Shown here one piece after another: positions 46,449 through 56,151 of a DNA stretch of 64,000 nt. Under the pieces are notes generated by a model that ran no database searches, was not told the DNA's origin, and worked only from the letters and a program-made list of their open reading frames with translations. Each line of letters begins with the position of its first letter. Within the stretch, counting starts at the first letter, position 1. The stretch is from Gemmatimonadota bacterium. GTDB lineage: Bacteria > Latescibacterota > UBA2968. The DNA lies in contig VXRD01000155.1 of the NCBI GenBank assembly GCA_009838845.1, positions 1-64,000 on the forward strand, read 5' to 3'. Made by a program: the position numbers and the translations under genes.

Positions 46449-47935
46449 GGGTCCTCCTTCAAATAGATGTACGCCAGATGCATATCGGGGTTGCCGTGGG
46501 CAAAGTTGCCGTCGCAGGCTCTGAGGAGTTGGCGTGCGAGTTGATCGACTTTGTCGGGATATTCGACGGCGAGGTCGTTTTCTTCCCGGTAGTCGTCCAG
46601 GATGTTGTAGAGTTGAAAGCCGTTGGTTTTGTTGATGTGGCGCAATTTCCAGCCATCGGCTGTGGTGAGGGCGGGACCCAGGCGCGATGAAAAGACGACG
46701 GGTGCATGGGGGCGTTGCTCTTTGCCCAAAAGGGTGGGTAAGAAGGATTCGCCGTCTTTTCCGCCGGGTGTTTCCTGCCCTATGAGATCGGATAGCGTGG
46801 GCATAAAATCGTAATTGGCGATCATGTGATCGGTTGTGCCGGGGGAGATGTGACCGGGCCAGCGCGCGATGTAGGGCAGGCGAGTGCCGCCTTCCCAACT
46901 CGTCCATTTGAGACCGGCCATGCCGTCGTTGCCGTTGAAGATGTCGCCGCTTTGTTCGGTTGTGTGCCGGGTGGTGATGTCGTCATAGCGGATGCCGTCG
47001 AGGTTTTGTCTTTTGACGGTGCGGCCTTGTTGTGCGGCGTAGATTTCGTGGCCGTTGTCAGAGCTGAAGAAGACGATGGTGTTGTCGGCAATGCCGAGCG
47101 CGTCGAGTTCGTCGAGGATGATGCCAACGGTGTCGTCGAGGCGAAGAATCATGGATGCGTATTCTTTTTCAAAGCCGGTGAGTTCTGGCGCGTCTTTTAC
47201 GCCCGGGTGAATTTCGGGAACGGAGATGGGGCCGTGGGGCAGTTGTGAGGGATGGAAGAGGAAGAAGGGTTGGTGGCGATGTTTGCGGAGGAAATCGACG
47301 ATTTTGTCGTTGAAGAGGTCCTGGGAGTAGGTGACTTTCCCGGTCATGTCGTGGCGGATGGCCGCGTTTTCCGGGGATTCTGAACCGGGGTGGTTGCCGC
47401 AGTCGGGATGGGTGTTGCCGGGTATTTCGACGATGTCGCCATTTTCAAAGAGGAATGGCGGGTAGAAGCCGTGGCAGAGTTGATGGTCGTAGTAGCCGTA
47501 GTGGTAATCCCATCCATGCCGATGAATGCGTTCTGGCGTTGTGGCAAAGCCCCATTCGAGTTTGCCAATTTGTCCCGTGACATAGCCTGCGCGTTGTGCG
47601 ATTTGTGCGAGGAAGACTTCGTCGGGGCGTTCTTGAAGGCCGGTGTTGTTGATGAGTTCGGCGATGTGTTCAAAGGTCATCGCGCCTTCGGCCATGGGGC
47701 GGTAGAGACCGCCTCTGGTGAAGGTCCATCGGCCCGCGTGTGCGTCGTGATAGCCGGTCATGAGGCTGGCGCGCGCCGGGGCGCAAAAGATGCAGCCATA
47801 GGCGCGGGTGAATTGCAAGCCTTCGCGGGCGAGGCGGTCAATATTGGGGGTTTGAAAGTGTTTTTGGCCGTAGCAGGAGAGCATGCCGCGGCCGAGGTCG
47901 TCGCCGTAGATGTAGATGATGTTGGGGTTGGACAT
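46445..47935 (-). CDS. Sulfatase (formylglycine type)
   Basis: This 496-residue sulfatase starts MSNPNIIYIYGDDLG, with metal-binding Asp12-Asp13 and no signal peptide. The modification motif is CAPARASLMTG with Cys51. FFSSDNGHE and GKLEWGF are conserved, the latter with the family's GKWH position changed to GKLE. The substitution at that block, whose lysine and histidine usually line the active site, suggests altered catalysis. AAAGGAA lies upstream of the ATG. It follows the Gfo/Idh/MocA gene by 11 bases and is coupled to the PhyH gene. Confidence 0.92.
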   Translation of the reverse strand: MSNPNIIYIYGDDLGRGMLSCYGQKHFQTPNIDRLAREGLQFTRAYGCIFCAPARASLMTGYHDAHAGRWTFTRGGLYRPMAEGAMTFEHIAELINNTGLQERPDEVFLAQIAQRAGYVTGQIGKLEWGFATTPERIHRHGWDYHYGYYDHQLCHGFYPPFLFENGDIVEIPGNTHPDCGNHPGSESPENAAIRHDMTGKVTYSQDLFNDKIVDFLRKHRHQPFFLFHPSQLPHGPISVPEIHPGVKDAPELTGFEKEYASMILRLDDTVGIILDELDALGIADNTIVFFSSDNGHEIYAAQQGRTVKRQNLDGIRYDDITTRHTTEQSGDIFNGNDGMAGLKWTSWEGGTRLPYIARWPGHISPGTTDHMIANYDFMPTLSDLIGQETPGGKDGESFLPTLLGKEQRPHAPVVFSSRLGPALTTADGWKLRHINKTNGFQLYNILDDYREENDLAVEYPDKVDQLARQLLRACDGNFAHGNPDMHLAYIYLKEDP

Positions 47936-47946
47936 GGAAATTCCTT

Positions 47947-49002
47947 TTATAGCTCGGTGACATCGATAGCCTTGCGCTGTGCTGTCGCCTGGTGCGCGGC
48001 ATGGATGATCGAGAGGTTGTGGCGGGCGTGTTCGGCGGTGATTGGGGGTGAGTTGCCTTCTGCGAGTGCTTTTAAGGTGGCGGCAAAATAGTTGGCGTGT
48101 CCAGCGCGGGATAGGGCGTCGGTGCTGAGGCCGTGGTCGAGGTCAACGGGTTGCCATCTGCGGTCGGCTTTGTCGAGGTAGCGGAGTTCGCGCCCGCGCC
48201 CGACAATGCGGATGGCATGTGTGCGGGTATAGACTTCGCATATACTCTGGTCACCGCCGGGCATGCCCCAGGATGTCGAGACGGTGGAGATTGCGCCGTT
48301 TTCGTGTTCAAAGAGGAGGAAGGCGACGTCATCGACGTCGAAGTCGAAGAATTTGGTCTGTACGCGGGCTTCGACGTAGCGTACGGGTGAGCCGATCATG
48401 GTTTCGACGAGGTAAATTTCGTGGTACGCAGTGTCGCCGATACAGCCGCCGCCGGCTGCTTTTGATGCGCGCCAGACGTTGTTGGGGTCGGCCTGGTCTT
48501 CTGTTTTGCCAGCGAGGGAGAGGGCGCGGCCCGTTTGGGGTATGCCCGTGTTTTCTCGGCGCAATAGTCTGAGTGCTTCTGCGGTGCCGGGTGTGTAGAG
48601 GAAGTTGTGTACGATGGCGTAGGGGACATTGTGTTTTTTTACGGCGTCGAGGAGTTGGTCGGCTTCTTCGAGGGATGTTGCCATGGGTTTTTCCGAGATG
48701 ATGGCGACGCCCGCTTGCGCGGCTTCGATGACGTGTTCGGCGTGCAGGTGATGGGGGGTGGCGATGATGACGGCGTCGAGTTCGGCGCGGTCGAGCATGT
48801 GGCGATGGTCTTCGTAGCGTTGTTCTGATATGATGTCTGCTGCTGTGCCAACGCGATTTCTGTTTTCGGGGATGGGATCGGCTATTGCCGAGATATTTAC
48901 GAGGTCGGGTATATCGAGCAGGCCCTGGAGATGGGATTTTTGGACGATGCCGCCGCAGCCGATCAGGCCCAGGCGGATGGGGTGGTTTTGTTCACGGGGC
49001 AT
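47947..49002 (-). CDS. Gfo/Idh/MocA family oxidoreductase
   Basis: The 351-residue protein has the Rossmann motif RLGLIGCGGIV at the N-terminus and the EKPMA block about 90 residues further on, next to IIATPHHLHAEHVIEAA. It is distinct from the paralog at 3564. I placed the start at 49002, because AAGGA lies nine bases upstream; an ATG nine bases earlier sits too close to that site. The start overlaps the end of the flavoprotein gene by 11 bases. It probably oxidises a sugar derivative released by the adjacent sulfatase. Confidence 0.9.
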   Translation of the reverse strand: MPREQNHPIRLGLIGCGGIVQKSHLQGLLDIPDLVNISAIADPIPENRNRVGTAADIISEQRYEDHRHMLDRAELDAVIIATPHHLHAEHVIEAAQAGVAIISEKPMATSLEEADQLLDAVKKHNVPYAIVHNFLYTPGTAEALRLLRRENTGIPQTGRALSLAGKTEDQADPNNVWRASKAAGGGCIGDTAYHEIYLVETMIGSPVRYVEARVQTKFFDFDVDDVAFLLFEHENGAISTVSTSWGMPGGDQSICEVYTRTHAIRIVGRGRELRYLDKADRRWQPVDLDHGLSTDALSRAGHANYFAATLKALAEGNSPPITAEHARHNLSIIHAAHQATAQRKAIDVTEL

Positions 49003-50080
49003 TGCGACCATTCCTTTCTGCGATTTTTTGCGCGATGTATTCCGCGTCGCGTCCCACGCCGCGCAGGAGATGCGATCCGACGGTGTGTTGAAATTTCAAG
49101 CCGACGAAGAACAGGCCGGGGATGCAGACGCCGCGTGTGTGTATGGGTCCGTTTTTGTCAAATGCGGATTCGGGATGATGCACGCGGATGAATTTGTGGT
49201 CGGATCTAAAGCCGGTACACCATAAGACGGTCAGGTCTTTTAGGCTGACAATTTTGCCGTTGGCACAGACGATTCCGCGATGGTCAGCATCTATTACGCG
49301 ACCGACTCGTTGTACGCCATAGTGTTTTGAAAGCCAGCGCGGCGATGGCGCCATGGCGGGGTCGCCGCCCTGCCATTGGTGCATAATACGCCGTCCGATC
49401 AGCGTTTGTCGCTGGATTTCAAATATTGGGAGCATGCGCGAGAATACGCCGATGGGGACTCCCAGTATAGACCATGGGACGACGCCGTTGCCGCTGAGTG
49501 CAAATGAGAGGTTTTCAAATTGATCCGATTGTGCGAGGTCCAGGCAGATTTGAACACCACTGCTGCCGCTGCCGACGATGAGGACGTTTGCCGTTGTGAT
49601 CTGGTCGGGGTTTCGATAGGCCGATGAGTGTAGCTGGGGGGTTGTTTGTGGCAGTTTTTTGGCGGCGTCTGGGACAAAGGGTTGGGCCGCATGCCCGGTG
49701 CAGATGGCGACGTTGGTCGTTTGATAGGTTTTGGTGTCTGTATGGACGTTCCAGATGTTTTCTCCTTCGGCGACTTGCGTGACGGTGACGCCTTCTTTTA
49801 ATGGGGGATTGACCATCTGGCGATACGCGCAGAAATAGTCGAGTGCTTCTTCGCGCGTGGCGGTGTCGTACCAGGCTTTGTGCGGTGCGAACGGTTTTTG
49901 CATGCCGGGCAAGGTGTTCATCCAGTTGGCTGTGTTTAACCGAAAGCTGTCCCAGCAGTTGTGCCACGCAGAGAACGCCTGGTCACGCTCCAATACGAGG
50001 TGCTCGACCCCGCGTTGTTGCAAGAAATAACTCAGTGTAATGCCGGCTTGTCCACCGCCGATAATGATGGTGTTTATCAT
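48992..50080 (-). CDS. FAD/NAD(P)-dependent flavoprotein monooxygenase-like protein
   Basis: This 362-residue protein carries an FAD-binding Rossmann motif IIGGGQAGIT at residues 7-16 and a second nucleotide site VLIVGSGSSGVQ near residue 157, the layout of flavin-containing monooxygenases and of the CzcO-like group. It lacks the full Baeyer-Villiger fingerprint. AAGGG lies a few bases before the ATG. It heads a minus-strand operon with a Gfo/Idh/MocA oxidoreductase, a sulfatase and a PhyH enzyme, which suggests oxidation of an organic ligand rather than a redox housekeeping role. Confidence 0.85.
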   Translation of the reverse strand: MINTIIIGGGQAGITLSYFLQQRGVEHLVLERDQAFSAWHNCWDSFRLNTANWMNTLPGMQKPFAPHKAWYDTATREEALDYFCAYRQMVNPPLKEGVTVTQVAEGENIWNVHTDTKTYQTTNVAICTGHAAQPFVPDAAKKLPQTTPQLHSSAYRNPDQITTANVLIVGSGSSGVQICLDLAQSDQFENLSFALSGNGVVPWSILGVPIGVFSRMLPIFEIQRQTLIGRRIMHQWQGGDPAMAPSPRWLSKHYGVQRVGRVIDADHRGIVCANGKIVSLKDLTVLWCTGFRSDHKFIRVHHPESAFDKNGPIHTRGVCIPGLFFVGLKFQHTVGSHLLRGVGRDAEYIAQKIAERNGRNAP

Positions 50081-50230
50081 ACACGCTATCCCTTAGATTA
50101 CAAATTTATGCTTCAAAATAGCGCGTTGACAGAGGTTTTGCAAGCCAGTTCAAATTTGGTCTGACGATGGGGGATTTTGGTTGTATATTGGCGGGGTGCG
50201 TTTTAATTATTCGATTGAAAGGATGAGATT

Positions 50231-51790
50231 ATGTTGATGACTGGTGGTCAGGCTGTGGTTGAGACATTGGATGCCTGGGGGGTGGATGTGGTGTTTGGTA
50301 TTCCGGGAGTTCACACGCTCGCGCTTTACGATGCGCTTTACGAGCATCCGCGCATTCGGCATGTGACGACGCGGCACGAGCAAGGGGCGGGTTTTATGGC
50401 CGATGGGTATGCGCGGGCTTCTGGGCGCGTGGGTGTGGCGTTGACGACGACGGGTCCGGCGGCGGTGAATGCGTTGACGCCAATTGGGGAAGCGCACGCG
50501 GAGTCGTCGCCCGTGTTGCTGATATGCAGTGGTCCTACGGATGAAACAAATGGCACAGATGCGGGTGTCTTACATGATATGCGGGACCAGTTTGGGACGT
50601 TGTTTTCGGTGACGGGGCGCGGGCAGCGCGTGTCGTGTGTAGAGGAGATACCAGATGCGCTATCAGAGGGTTTTGAGGCGATGAAGTACGGGCGTCCCCG
50701 GCCCTTTATTTTTGAAGTTCCGCTGGATGTTTTTAAGGAAGAAGCAGAGGTAAAGATTGACGAGCCAGCGCACCGCCCGCCCCATAAGCCTGAGGAGGCT
50801 GCGCTCGATGCAGCGGCGGAGATGATTCAGTCTGCGCGCAAGCCGGTGTTGATCGCGGGTGGGGGGACGCAAGATGCGAGCGATGATGTGATTAAGTTAG
50901 CGGAAAAACTCGGCTTGCCGGTGGCTGTTACCGCCAATGGGCAGGGGGCTGTTCCGGCGGATCACCCTTTGTTGGTGCGCGGTGAGGCGATGAACAAGTG
51001 TTTGAACGAGGCGGATGTGGTGATTGCTGTGGGTACGCGTCTTGGCTTTCGATTTGAGCAGATGTGGAAGGGGACACCGGAGAAGCTCATTCATCTGGAT
51101 ATTGATCCGGAGGTGATCGGGCGGTCGTTTGAGCCAGATGTTGCGCTGATTGGCGATGCGGGCGAGGGGTTGAGGGGATTGTACGCGCGTCTGGATGGGG
51201 TGAAGTCCGCGTGGGATGTCGGTGATTCTGTGCCGCAGGCGTCCGGTCAGTGGGAGGAGAAACCTTTTCCCGAATTGTTGGGGGTTTTGCGGGATGTTCT
51301 GGATCGGGATGCGGTGGTTGTGAACGATATGACGATGATTAGCTATCAGGCACGTCGCCATTTTCCGGTTTATCAGCCGCGCACGTTTTTGTCGCCTACG
51401 GTTTATGGAACGCTGGGGTTTTCCATGCCAGCGGCTGTAGGTGCCAAGGTCGCGTGTCCAGATAAGCAGGTGGTGTCGCTGTGCGGCGATGGCGGGTTTA
51501 TGTACACGGCGACAGAGCTTTCGACCGCGGTTCAGCAGGGGGTGTCATTGCCGGTTGTTTTGTGCAATGATAATACTTATGACGCGATTAAACGGGCGCA
51601 AGATCGGGAATGTGATGGGCGGAATATTGCCGTGGAGTTGGCGAATCCCGATTTTGTGATGTTTGCACAGAGTTTTGGTGTGCAGAGCGTTCGCGTGACT
51701 GATGGACAGGGGTTTGGTGAGGCGCTCGAAGAGGCATTGCAAGCCAAGGGACCGACGCTGATTGAGGTTTTTTTGCCGGAGTATTCTTGA
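50231..51790 (+). CDS. TPP-dependent enzyme, acetolactate synthase / 2-oxoacid decarboxylase family
   Basis: The 519-residue protein has the N-terminal TPP half GIPGVHTLALYDAL with RHEQGAGFMADGYARASG, a middle domain, and the cofactor motif CGDGGFMYTATELSTA at about residue 417. It resembles the group that includes 5-guanidino-2-oxopentanoate decarboxylase more than biosynthetic acetolactate synthase, because of the GIPGVHT start. AAAGGATG lies before the ATG. It is divergent from the flavoprotein operon, with about 150 bases between. It differs from the paralog at 32988. The substrate is unknown. Confidence 0.85.
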   Translation: MLMTGGQAVVETLDAWGVDVVFGIPGVHTLALYDALYEHPRIRHVTTRHEQGAGFMADGYARASGRVGVALTTTGPAAVNALTPIGEAHAESSPVLLICSGPTDETNGTDAGVLHDMRDQFGTLFSVTGRGQRVSCVEEIPDALSEGFEAMKYGRPRPFIFEVPLDVFKEEAEVKIDEPAHRPPHKPEEAALDAAAEMIQSARKPVLIAGGGTQDASDDVIKLAEKLGLPVAVTANGQGAVPADHPLLVRGEAMNKCLNEADVVIAVGTRLGFRFEQMWKGTPEKLIHLDIDPEVIGRSFEPDVALIGDAGEGLRGLYARLDGVKSAWDVGDSVPQASGQWEEKPFPELLGVLRDVLDRDAVVVNDMTMISYQARRHFPVYQPRTFLSPTVYGTLGFSMPAAVGAKVACPDKQVVSLCGDGGFMYTATELSTAVQQGVSLPVVLCNDNTYDAIKRAQDRECDGRNIAVELANPDFVMFAQSFGVQSVRVTDGQGFGEALEEALQAKGPTLIEVFLPEYS

Positions 51791-51839
51791 GAAGTGCATC
51801 CTTATGAGTGGTAGATAAAGACAGACGCGGGAGAATATT

Positions 51840-53558
51840 ATGGCAGCAAAGCGAAAAAAGAGGCGGCACCGAGGGGCTGCTGGCAAGGCGAATGCGGATT
51901 TGACGGCGCATATTCGGTCGTTGGGGTTGACGAGTGTGGGGCAATACCAGGCGTGGTGTCGCGATCATGGATTTAATGGGGCGCTGAATAAGAGCTGGCA
52001 GGAGCGACGGCAGGAGCGCAAGGTTGCAGACCGGGCAATTGATGAGGAGTTGGCCGAGCAGGAATTTGTGCGCCATATCAGTGCGTTGGGGTTAAAGACG
52101 GTTGCGGATTATACCGCGTGGTGTACCGCGCACGGGTTGAGTACGGGGACGCATAAGAGTGTTGCTCAACGCAAGAAAGAGAGCGATTTGGCCGAGCGCA
52201 TAGAGAGCGATGCGGTTTTGGCGAGGATGAAAAATCACACGCGGCGGCCACAAGAGACGATTCAGGCGATTTATGAGGGCAAGCTGTCGGAGGCGGAGTT
52301 AAATCGCCCGCATTTGCAAAAGATCCAGCGGGCTTTTGATGGGCTGGGGAGAGACCGCAAGGGGCGGCGCGCGCTGTTGCAGTTGTTGCTTCACGTGGAA
52401 AAACGAGGCGATTTTTTTGACGTCAAGCCCGCGATTGTGCGCCTGGGACCTTCTGATGGCAATACATTTATCGAGGGTTTGGGCGCGCTGGCGCGCTGGC
52501 ACAAGCGGTGGTTGCGCGATCCAGGGGAGTGGCGGCCAGACTCGCACAATGGGCGCAAGCAGTTTGGTTCACTGGCGCGCCATTTGCTCGCGAAGTACGA
52601 TGTGCCCGCGTTTATGGATATTGCGTGGTTTCTCGGCGAGGACGACGAGGCGCGGCAGCAGCAGGGCTGGTTTGTGCATGTGGGGACAGGCGGGAATATC
52701 CGCAAGGCAGATGTTCCGCTGACGCTGACGAAGAAGATGGCGCATTTGTTTTTGGAGTCGCCGCACGATTACACGATTTACGAGGCGTTTCGGCGCGGTC
52801 AAATTCTGGGGCTTGGCGGGGAAGAGCCGCTGGTGCGCGCGGTGAATAGTACGCGGTTGGGATCGTCTTTTGAGTGCGAAGATTTCTGGCATAAGGTGGT
52901 GCATTTTTTTGTGAATAATCCAATGCTCGATCCCGATGAGGTGGGACCGATTGTGGATTATATTCACAATCAGAAATACGTGTCTCGAGAAGAGACGGTT
53001 GGTGGCGAGGTTGTGCAGTTGCCGCCCGAGCAGCCGAATTTTTCGATTAAGGGGCGCAGTATGGTCAAGTTACTTCGGCAGGTCGAGATGTGGCACCGGC
53101 AGTTGGCGCGGCAGAATCGCTTGCCCGCAAAGGTGTGGGCGCCTTCGGGTCTCAATGAGCTGGATTGGACGGCGACGGATAATTATGGGAATGAAAAGGA
53201 GCGGTGGACGATTACGGAGTTGCTGTCGGTCAAAGAGTTGTCCCTCGAGGGACGCAAGATGCATCACTGCGTGGGGTCTTATGCGAATAATTGCAAAACC
53301 GGGAGATCGTCGATCTGGACAATGCAGGTTACGACGCCAGAGGATGAGACACTTCGGGTGATGACGATTGCGGTGCAAAATGGCAGCCGAAGCATTACGC
53401 AGGCGCGCGGGAAGTGCAATGCGCGACCCAATGGCAGGACGCCCAGTGGCAAGCGTCGGGATTTTAGCAAGGAGTATGAACGCCATTTGCGGAAGTCGCG
53501 CCATGTGTTGTATTTGTGGCGAGAGCAAGAGGGGTTGTCTATGTCGCGTGGGGTGTGA
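51840..53558 (+). CDS. PcfJ-like protein with N-terminal repeats
   Basis: This 572-residue protein contains a PcfJ-like domain: the signature LSLEGRKMHHCVGSYANNC is near residues 465-485, followed by a beta-rich tail. PcfJ was first named on the conjugative plasmid pCF10; its function is unknown. The N-terminus has two copies of a unit of about 40 residues, at 21-60 (HIRSLGLTSVGQYQAWC) and 76-112 (HISALGLKTVADYTAWC), each ending in a basic stretch with NKS or HKS, which suggests nucleic-acid or protein binding. GGGAGA lies upstream of the ATG. No conjugation gene is in the window. Confidence 0.78.
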   Translation: MAAKRKKRRHRGAAGKANADLTAHIRSLGLTSVGQYQAWCRDHGFNGALNKSWQERRQERKVADRAIDEELAEQEFVRHISALGLKTVADYTAWCTAHGLSTGTHKSVAQRKKESDLAERIESDAVLARMKNHTRRPQETIQAIYEGKLSEAELNRPHLQKIQRAFDGLGRDRKGRRALLQLLLHVEKRGDFFDVKPAIVRLGPSDGNTFIEGLGALARWHKRWLRDPGEWRPDSHNGRKQFGSLARHLLAKYDVPAFMDIAWFLGEDDEARQQQGWFVHVGTGGNIRKADVPLTLTKKMAHLFLESPHDYTIYEAFRRGQILGLGGEEPLVRAVNSTRLGSSFECEDFWHKVVHFFVNNPMLDPDEVGPIVDYIHNQKYVSREETVGGEVVQLPPEQPNFSIKGRSMVKLLRQVEMWHRQLARQNRLPAKVWAPSGLNELDWTATDNYGNEKERWTITELLSVKELSLEGRKMHHCVGSYANNCKTGRSSIWTMQVTTPEDETLRVMTIAVQNGSRSITQARGKCNARPNGRTPSGKRRDFSKEYERHLRKSRHVLYLWREQEGLSMSRGV

Positions 53559-53560
53559 GG

Positions 53561-53602
53561 GAATGGACGAATAGACGAATAGACGAATCAGCGAATCAGC
53601 GG
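53561..53602. repeat. CGAATAGA octamer repeat, copy 3
   Basis: CGAATAGA and CGAATCAG octamers run in tandem between the PcfJ-like gene and the convergent permease gene. It lacks the CCCGCC ending of the copies at 5575 and 17113. Confidence 0.8.
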
Positions 53603-53634
53603 ATCATAGCAGTTCATAGGCGCACAGGTGTCGG

Positions 53635-56037
53635 CTATTCATACCGCAACGCTGTGGCTGGATCGGTCAGGGCTGCGCGAATCGCCTGTGTGCTCACGGT
53701 CATGATCGCGATTGCCATTGTTAGCAATCCGCTCGATACAAAGACCAGCGCGCCCAGATCTATGCGATACGCAAATCCCGCCAACCATTCATTCATGACC
53801 CAATAGGCCAGTGGAAATGCGATTATATTGGCGAGCAGGACCAGGATTACAACTTCCCGCGAGAGCAAACGTATGATATTGGGGACGGATGCGCCGAGGG
53901 TCTTGCGAATGCCAATTTCTTTGGTGCGCTGCTCGGCTGTAAATGCCGCGAGGCCAAACAGTCCCAGACACGCTATTATAATCGCCAGCCCGGCAAATAA
54001 AGTTATAAGTGTTCCTATCCGTTGTTCAGCCAGATAAAAATTCGCTAAGTTTTCGTCTAAAAAACGGTAATAAAACGGCTTTTCGGGAATATATTTCCGC
54101 CACATTTCTCCGATATATTTAAGCGTTTCATCAATATTCTCACCGCGAATTTTTAGTGTTAGTACGTTGAATTTGGGTTGCCACATCGCAATCGCCACGG
54201 GGCGGATGATTTCGTGTAGCGACCGGTTGTGAAAATCTTTTACCACGCCGATTACAACGCCTTTCTCCCGGTTTGATGCAGCCCATCCAAACGCCTTTCC
54301 AAGCGGCTCGGTCCACCCCAATCGCTTCACGGCAGTTTCGTTCAGGATAAATGCCTGAGATGTGTCGGTTGTCACTGATAGTGAAAAATTGCGACCCGCT
54401 ACGAGTTCCAGATCATAGGTGTCTAAAAAGGCTTCATCCACGCCCAGGACGCGCATCCGCCAGTCTTCCCCTCCCCTGCCTTCGGGAAATACCCTGTCCA
54501 GTTGTCCCCCATATCCCATTGAAGAATGCGATGCCGATGCTTTCAAGATGTTTGGGTGCTTCAGATATTCATTTTTGATATTCAAATAATCGTCTGTCAA
54601 GCGTCGATCTGTAGAAAATAGCCAGGTCATGACCATGAGATCTTTGTCAAATCCCAGATTTTTGTTCTGTACATAATTCAACTGTTGATATACGGTGTAT
54701 GTGCCCGCGATTAAAAATGTCGAGATCGCAAATTGAAATACCACGAGGATCTGTCGCAGTCGGCCGCTTCTGGTACTCGAGACAAGCGTGCCTTTCAGTA
54801 CTGTTACGGGCCGAAAACTGGATAGAAATAGCGCGGGATATCCTCCGGAGAGCAGGCTTACCAGTACGGTTAAAACAAATAGCCCGGCAATCGCATACCA
54901 CAGGGTCTGTCCTTCGAGTGCTATTGTTTTTCTGGCAAAGTTGTTCAGGAGGGGGAGAGAAAATTTCACAATAATTAGCGACAATAGCCCGGCCAACAGT
55001 GCGGTCAAAAATGTCTCTCCCAGGAACTGTCGGATCAATTGGGCGCGGTAGGCTCCCACTACTTTTCGCAACCCGACTTCGCGTGCCCGTCGCGCAGAGC
55101 GCGCTGTTGACAGGTTCATAAAGTTGATGCACGCAATCAGTAAAATGAACAGTCCGATGATTGCAAACAGGTACACATACGTGATGTCGCTATGAGATGA
55201 GATGCCATAATCCACTTTGGAATACAGATAGATTCGCTCTAAGGGTTGCAAAAAATAGGTGCTCTTTTTGACGATCTCATCGCCCATATATCGCGCCATG
55301 AATTCAGGCAATTTTGCTTCGAGTGCTTTAACATCTGCGCCTTCTCGCAATAAGATGTAATTGTGTGCCGGTCGCCAGGTTGAATCCACCGCCCAGTTTT
55401 CAAATACGTTCCGCGTCCAACGGGTATTTACCGTTGCACATACAATGTCAAATTGCATGGTTGATTGTCGAGGCACGTTTTTCAGTACCCCGGTAATCGT
55501 ATATACCCCACCCATATACCGGTCATCAACGGTAAGCACTTTTCCTATTGGGTCGTCATCCCCAAAAAATCGCCGCGCGGTTGCTTCTGTCACCAGGATG
55601 GAAAGCGGTTCTTTGAGTACTGTCGCGCGATCTCCCTTCACCAGTTCAAAATCGAAGACTTCCAAAAAATCGGGGTCCGTCAAACAGAATCGCTGATCAA
55701 ATTTGCGGTCTTTATAAGTGGTCCAGATATAATTCCACGACAGATATCGCACGACTGTTTCGATCTCTGAATAATCTTTTTTTAGTGCGGGTCCCGCTGC
55801 GCCCGATGTGCCAAAACCCATGTCACGGGCGCCGTCATCGTTGCGCATCTCGCGGATCAATTTGTAGATCCGGTCACTTTTTGTGTGAAATCGATCTACG
55901 CGAAATTCATCGTGAATAAATAATCCGATGAGGACACAACAGGCCACGCCCACCGATAATCCCAGTACATTGATCAGCGAGTATCCCTTGTGGCGCATCA
56001 AATTTCGCAGGGCGATTTTCAGATAGTTTTGGAACAT
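53635..56037 (-). CDS. FtsX/MacB-type ABC transporter permease
   Basis: The 800-residue permease has an N-terminal membrane helix after MFQNYLKIALRNLMRHKG, a large extracytoplasmic domain, central helices (FAIIGLFILLIACINFMNLS) with EVGLRKVVGAY, a second extracytoplasmic domain, and C-terminal helices around EIGIRKTLGAS. It ends TDPATALRYE. The adjacent upstream genes are a frameshifted piece of an ABC ATPase gene, an HD-domain gene and an intact ATPase, so it was probably once the direct partner of that ATPase. Its substrate is unknown; related MacB/LolE-like permeases move peptides, lipids or lipoproteins. Confidence 0.9.
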   Translation of the reverse strand: MFQNYLKIALRNLMRHKGYSLINVLGLSVGVACCVLIGLFIHDEFRVDRFHTKSDRIYKLIREMRNDDGARDMGFGTSGAAGPALKKDYSEIETVVRYLSWNYIWTTYKDRKFDQRFCLTDPDFLEVFDFELVKGDRATVLKEPLSILVTEATARRFFGDDDPIGKVLTVDDRYMGGVYTITGVLKNVPRQSTMQFDIVCATVNTRWTRNVFENWAVDSTWRPAHNYILLREGADVKALEAKLPEFMARYMGDEIVKKSTYFLQPLERIYLYSKVDYGISSHSDITYVYLFAIIGLFILLIACINFMNLSTARSARRAREVGLRKVVGAYRAQLIRQFLGETFLTALLAGLLSLIIVKFSLPLLNNFARKTIALEGQTLWYAIAGLFVLTVLVSLLSGGYPALFLSSFRPVTVLKGTLVSSTRSGRLRQILVVFQFAISTFLIAGTYTVYQQLNYVQNKNLGFDKDLMVMTWLFSTDRRLTDDYLNIKNEYLKHPNILKASASHSSMGYGGQLDRVFPEGRGGEDWRMRVLGVDEAFLDTYDLELVAGRNFSLSVTTDTSQAFILNETAVKRLGWTEPLGKAFGWAASNREKGVVIGVVKDFHNRSLHEIIRPVAIAMWQPKFNVLTLKIRGENIDETLKYIGEMWRKYIPEKPFYYRFLDENLANFYLAEQRIGTLITLFAGLAIIIACLGLFGLAAFTAEQRTKEIGIRKTLGASVPNIIRLLSREVVILVLLANIIAFPLAYWVMNEWLAGFAYRIDLGALVFVSSGLLTMAIAIMTVSTQAIRAALTDPATALRYE

Positions 56038-56054
56038 GTTTTTTTACAAAATGG

Positions 56055-56139
56055 GATTATAGCTGTTCATCCCGGTCTAACCATCCGTCCGATAGATGTA
56101 CGATGCGATCTCCGTAAGCGGCGTTTTCTCTGACATTGG
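56055..56139 (-). pseudogene. Frameshifted duplicate of the 3' end of the ABC ATPase gene
   Basis: The minus strand encodes [20 protein letters not shown] ending in QL and a stop, the same as the end of the ATPase at 56802. It matches 56800-56892 over about 85 bases, with scattered changes and one fewer T at the run TTTTCT, which shifts the frame upstream. The HD-domain gene lies between the two copies. Confidence 0.85.
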
Positions 56140-56151
56140 TCGGGCAACCAG

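Noticed and set aside
46449-46907. Upstream extension of the PhyH gene at 45666
   Set aside because: The extension lies in another frame of the sulfatase gene and is arginine-rich noise; the ATG at 46448 has a strong ribosome site and an ATGA overlap.
47390-48091. Long + strand open frame (233 codons) opposite a sulfatase
   Set aside because: Antisense shadow with an alanine- and valine-rich composition and no domain.
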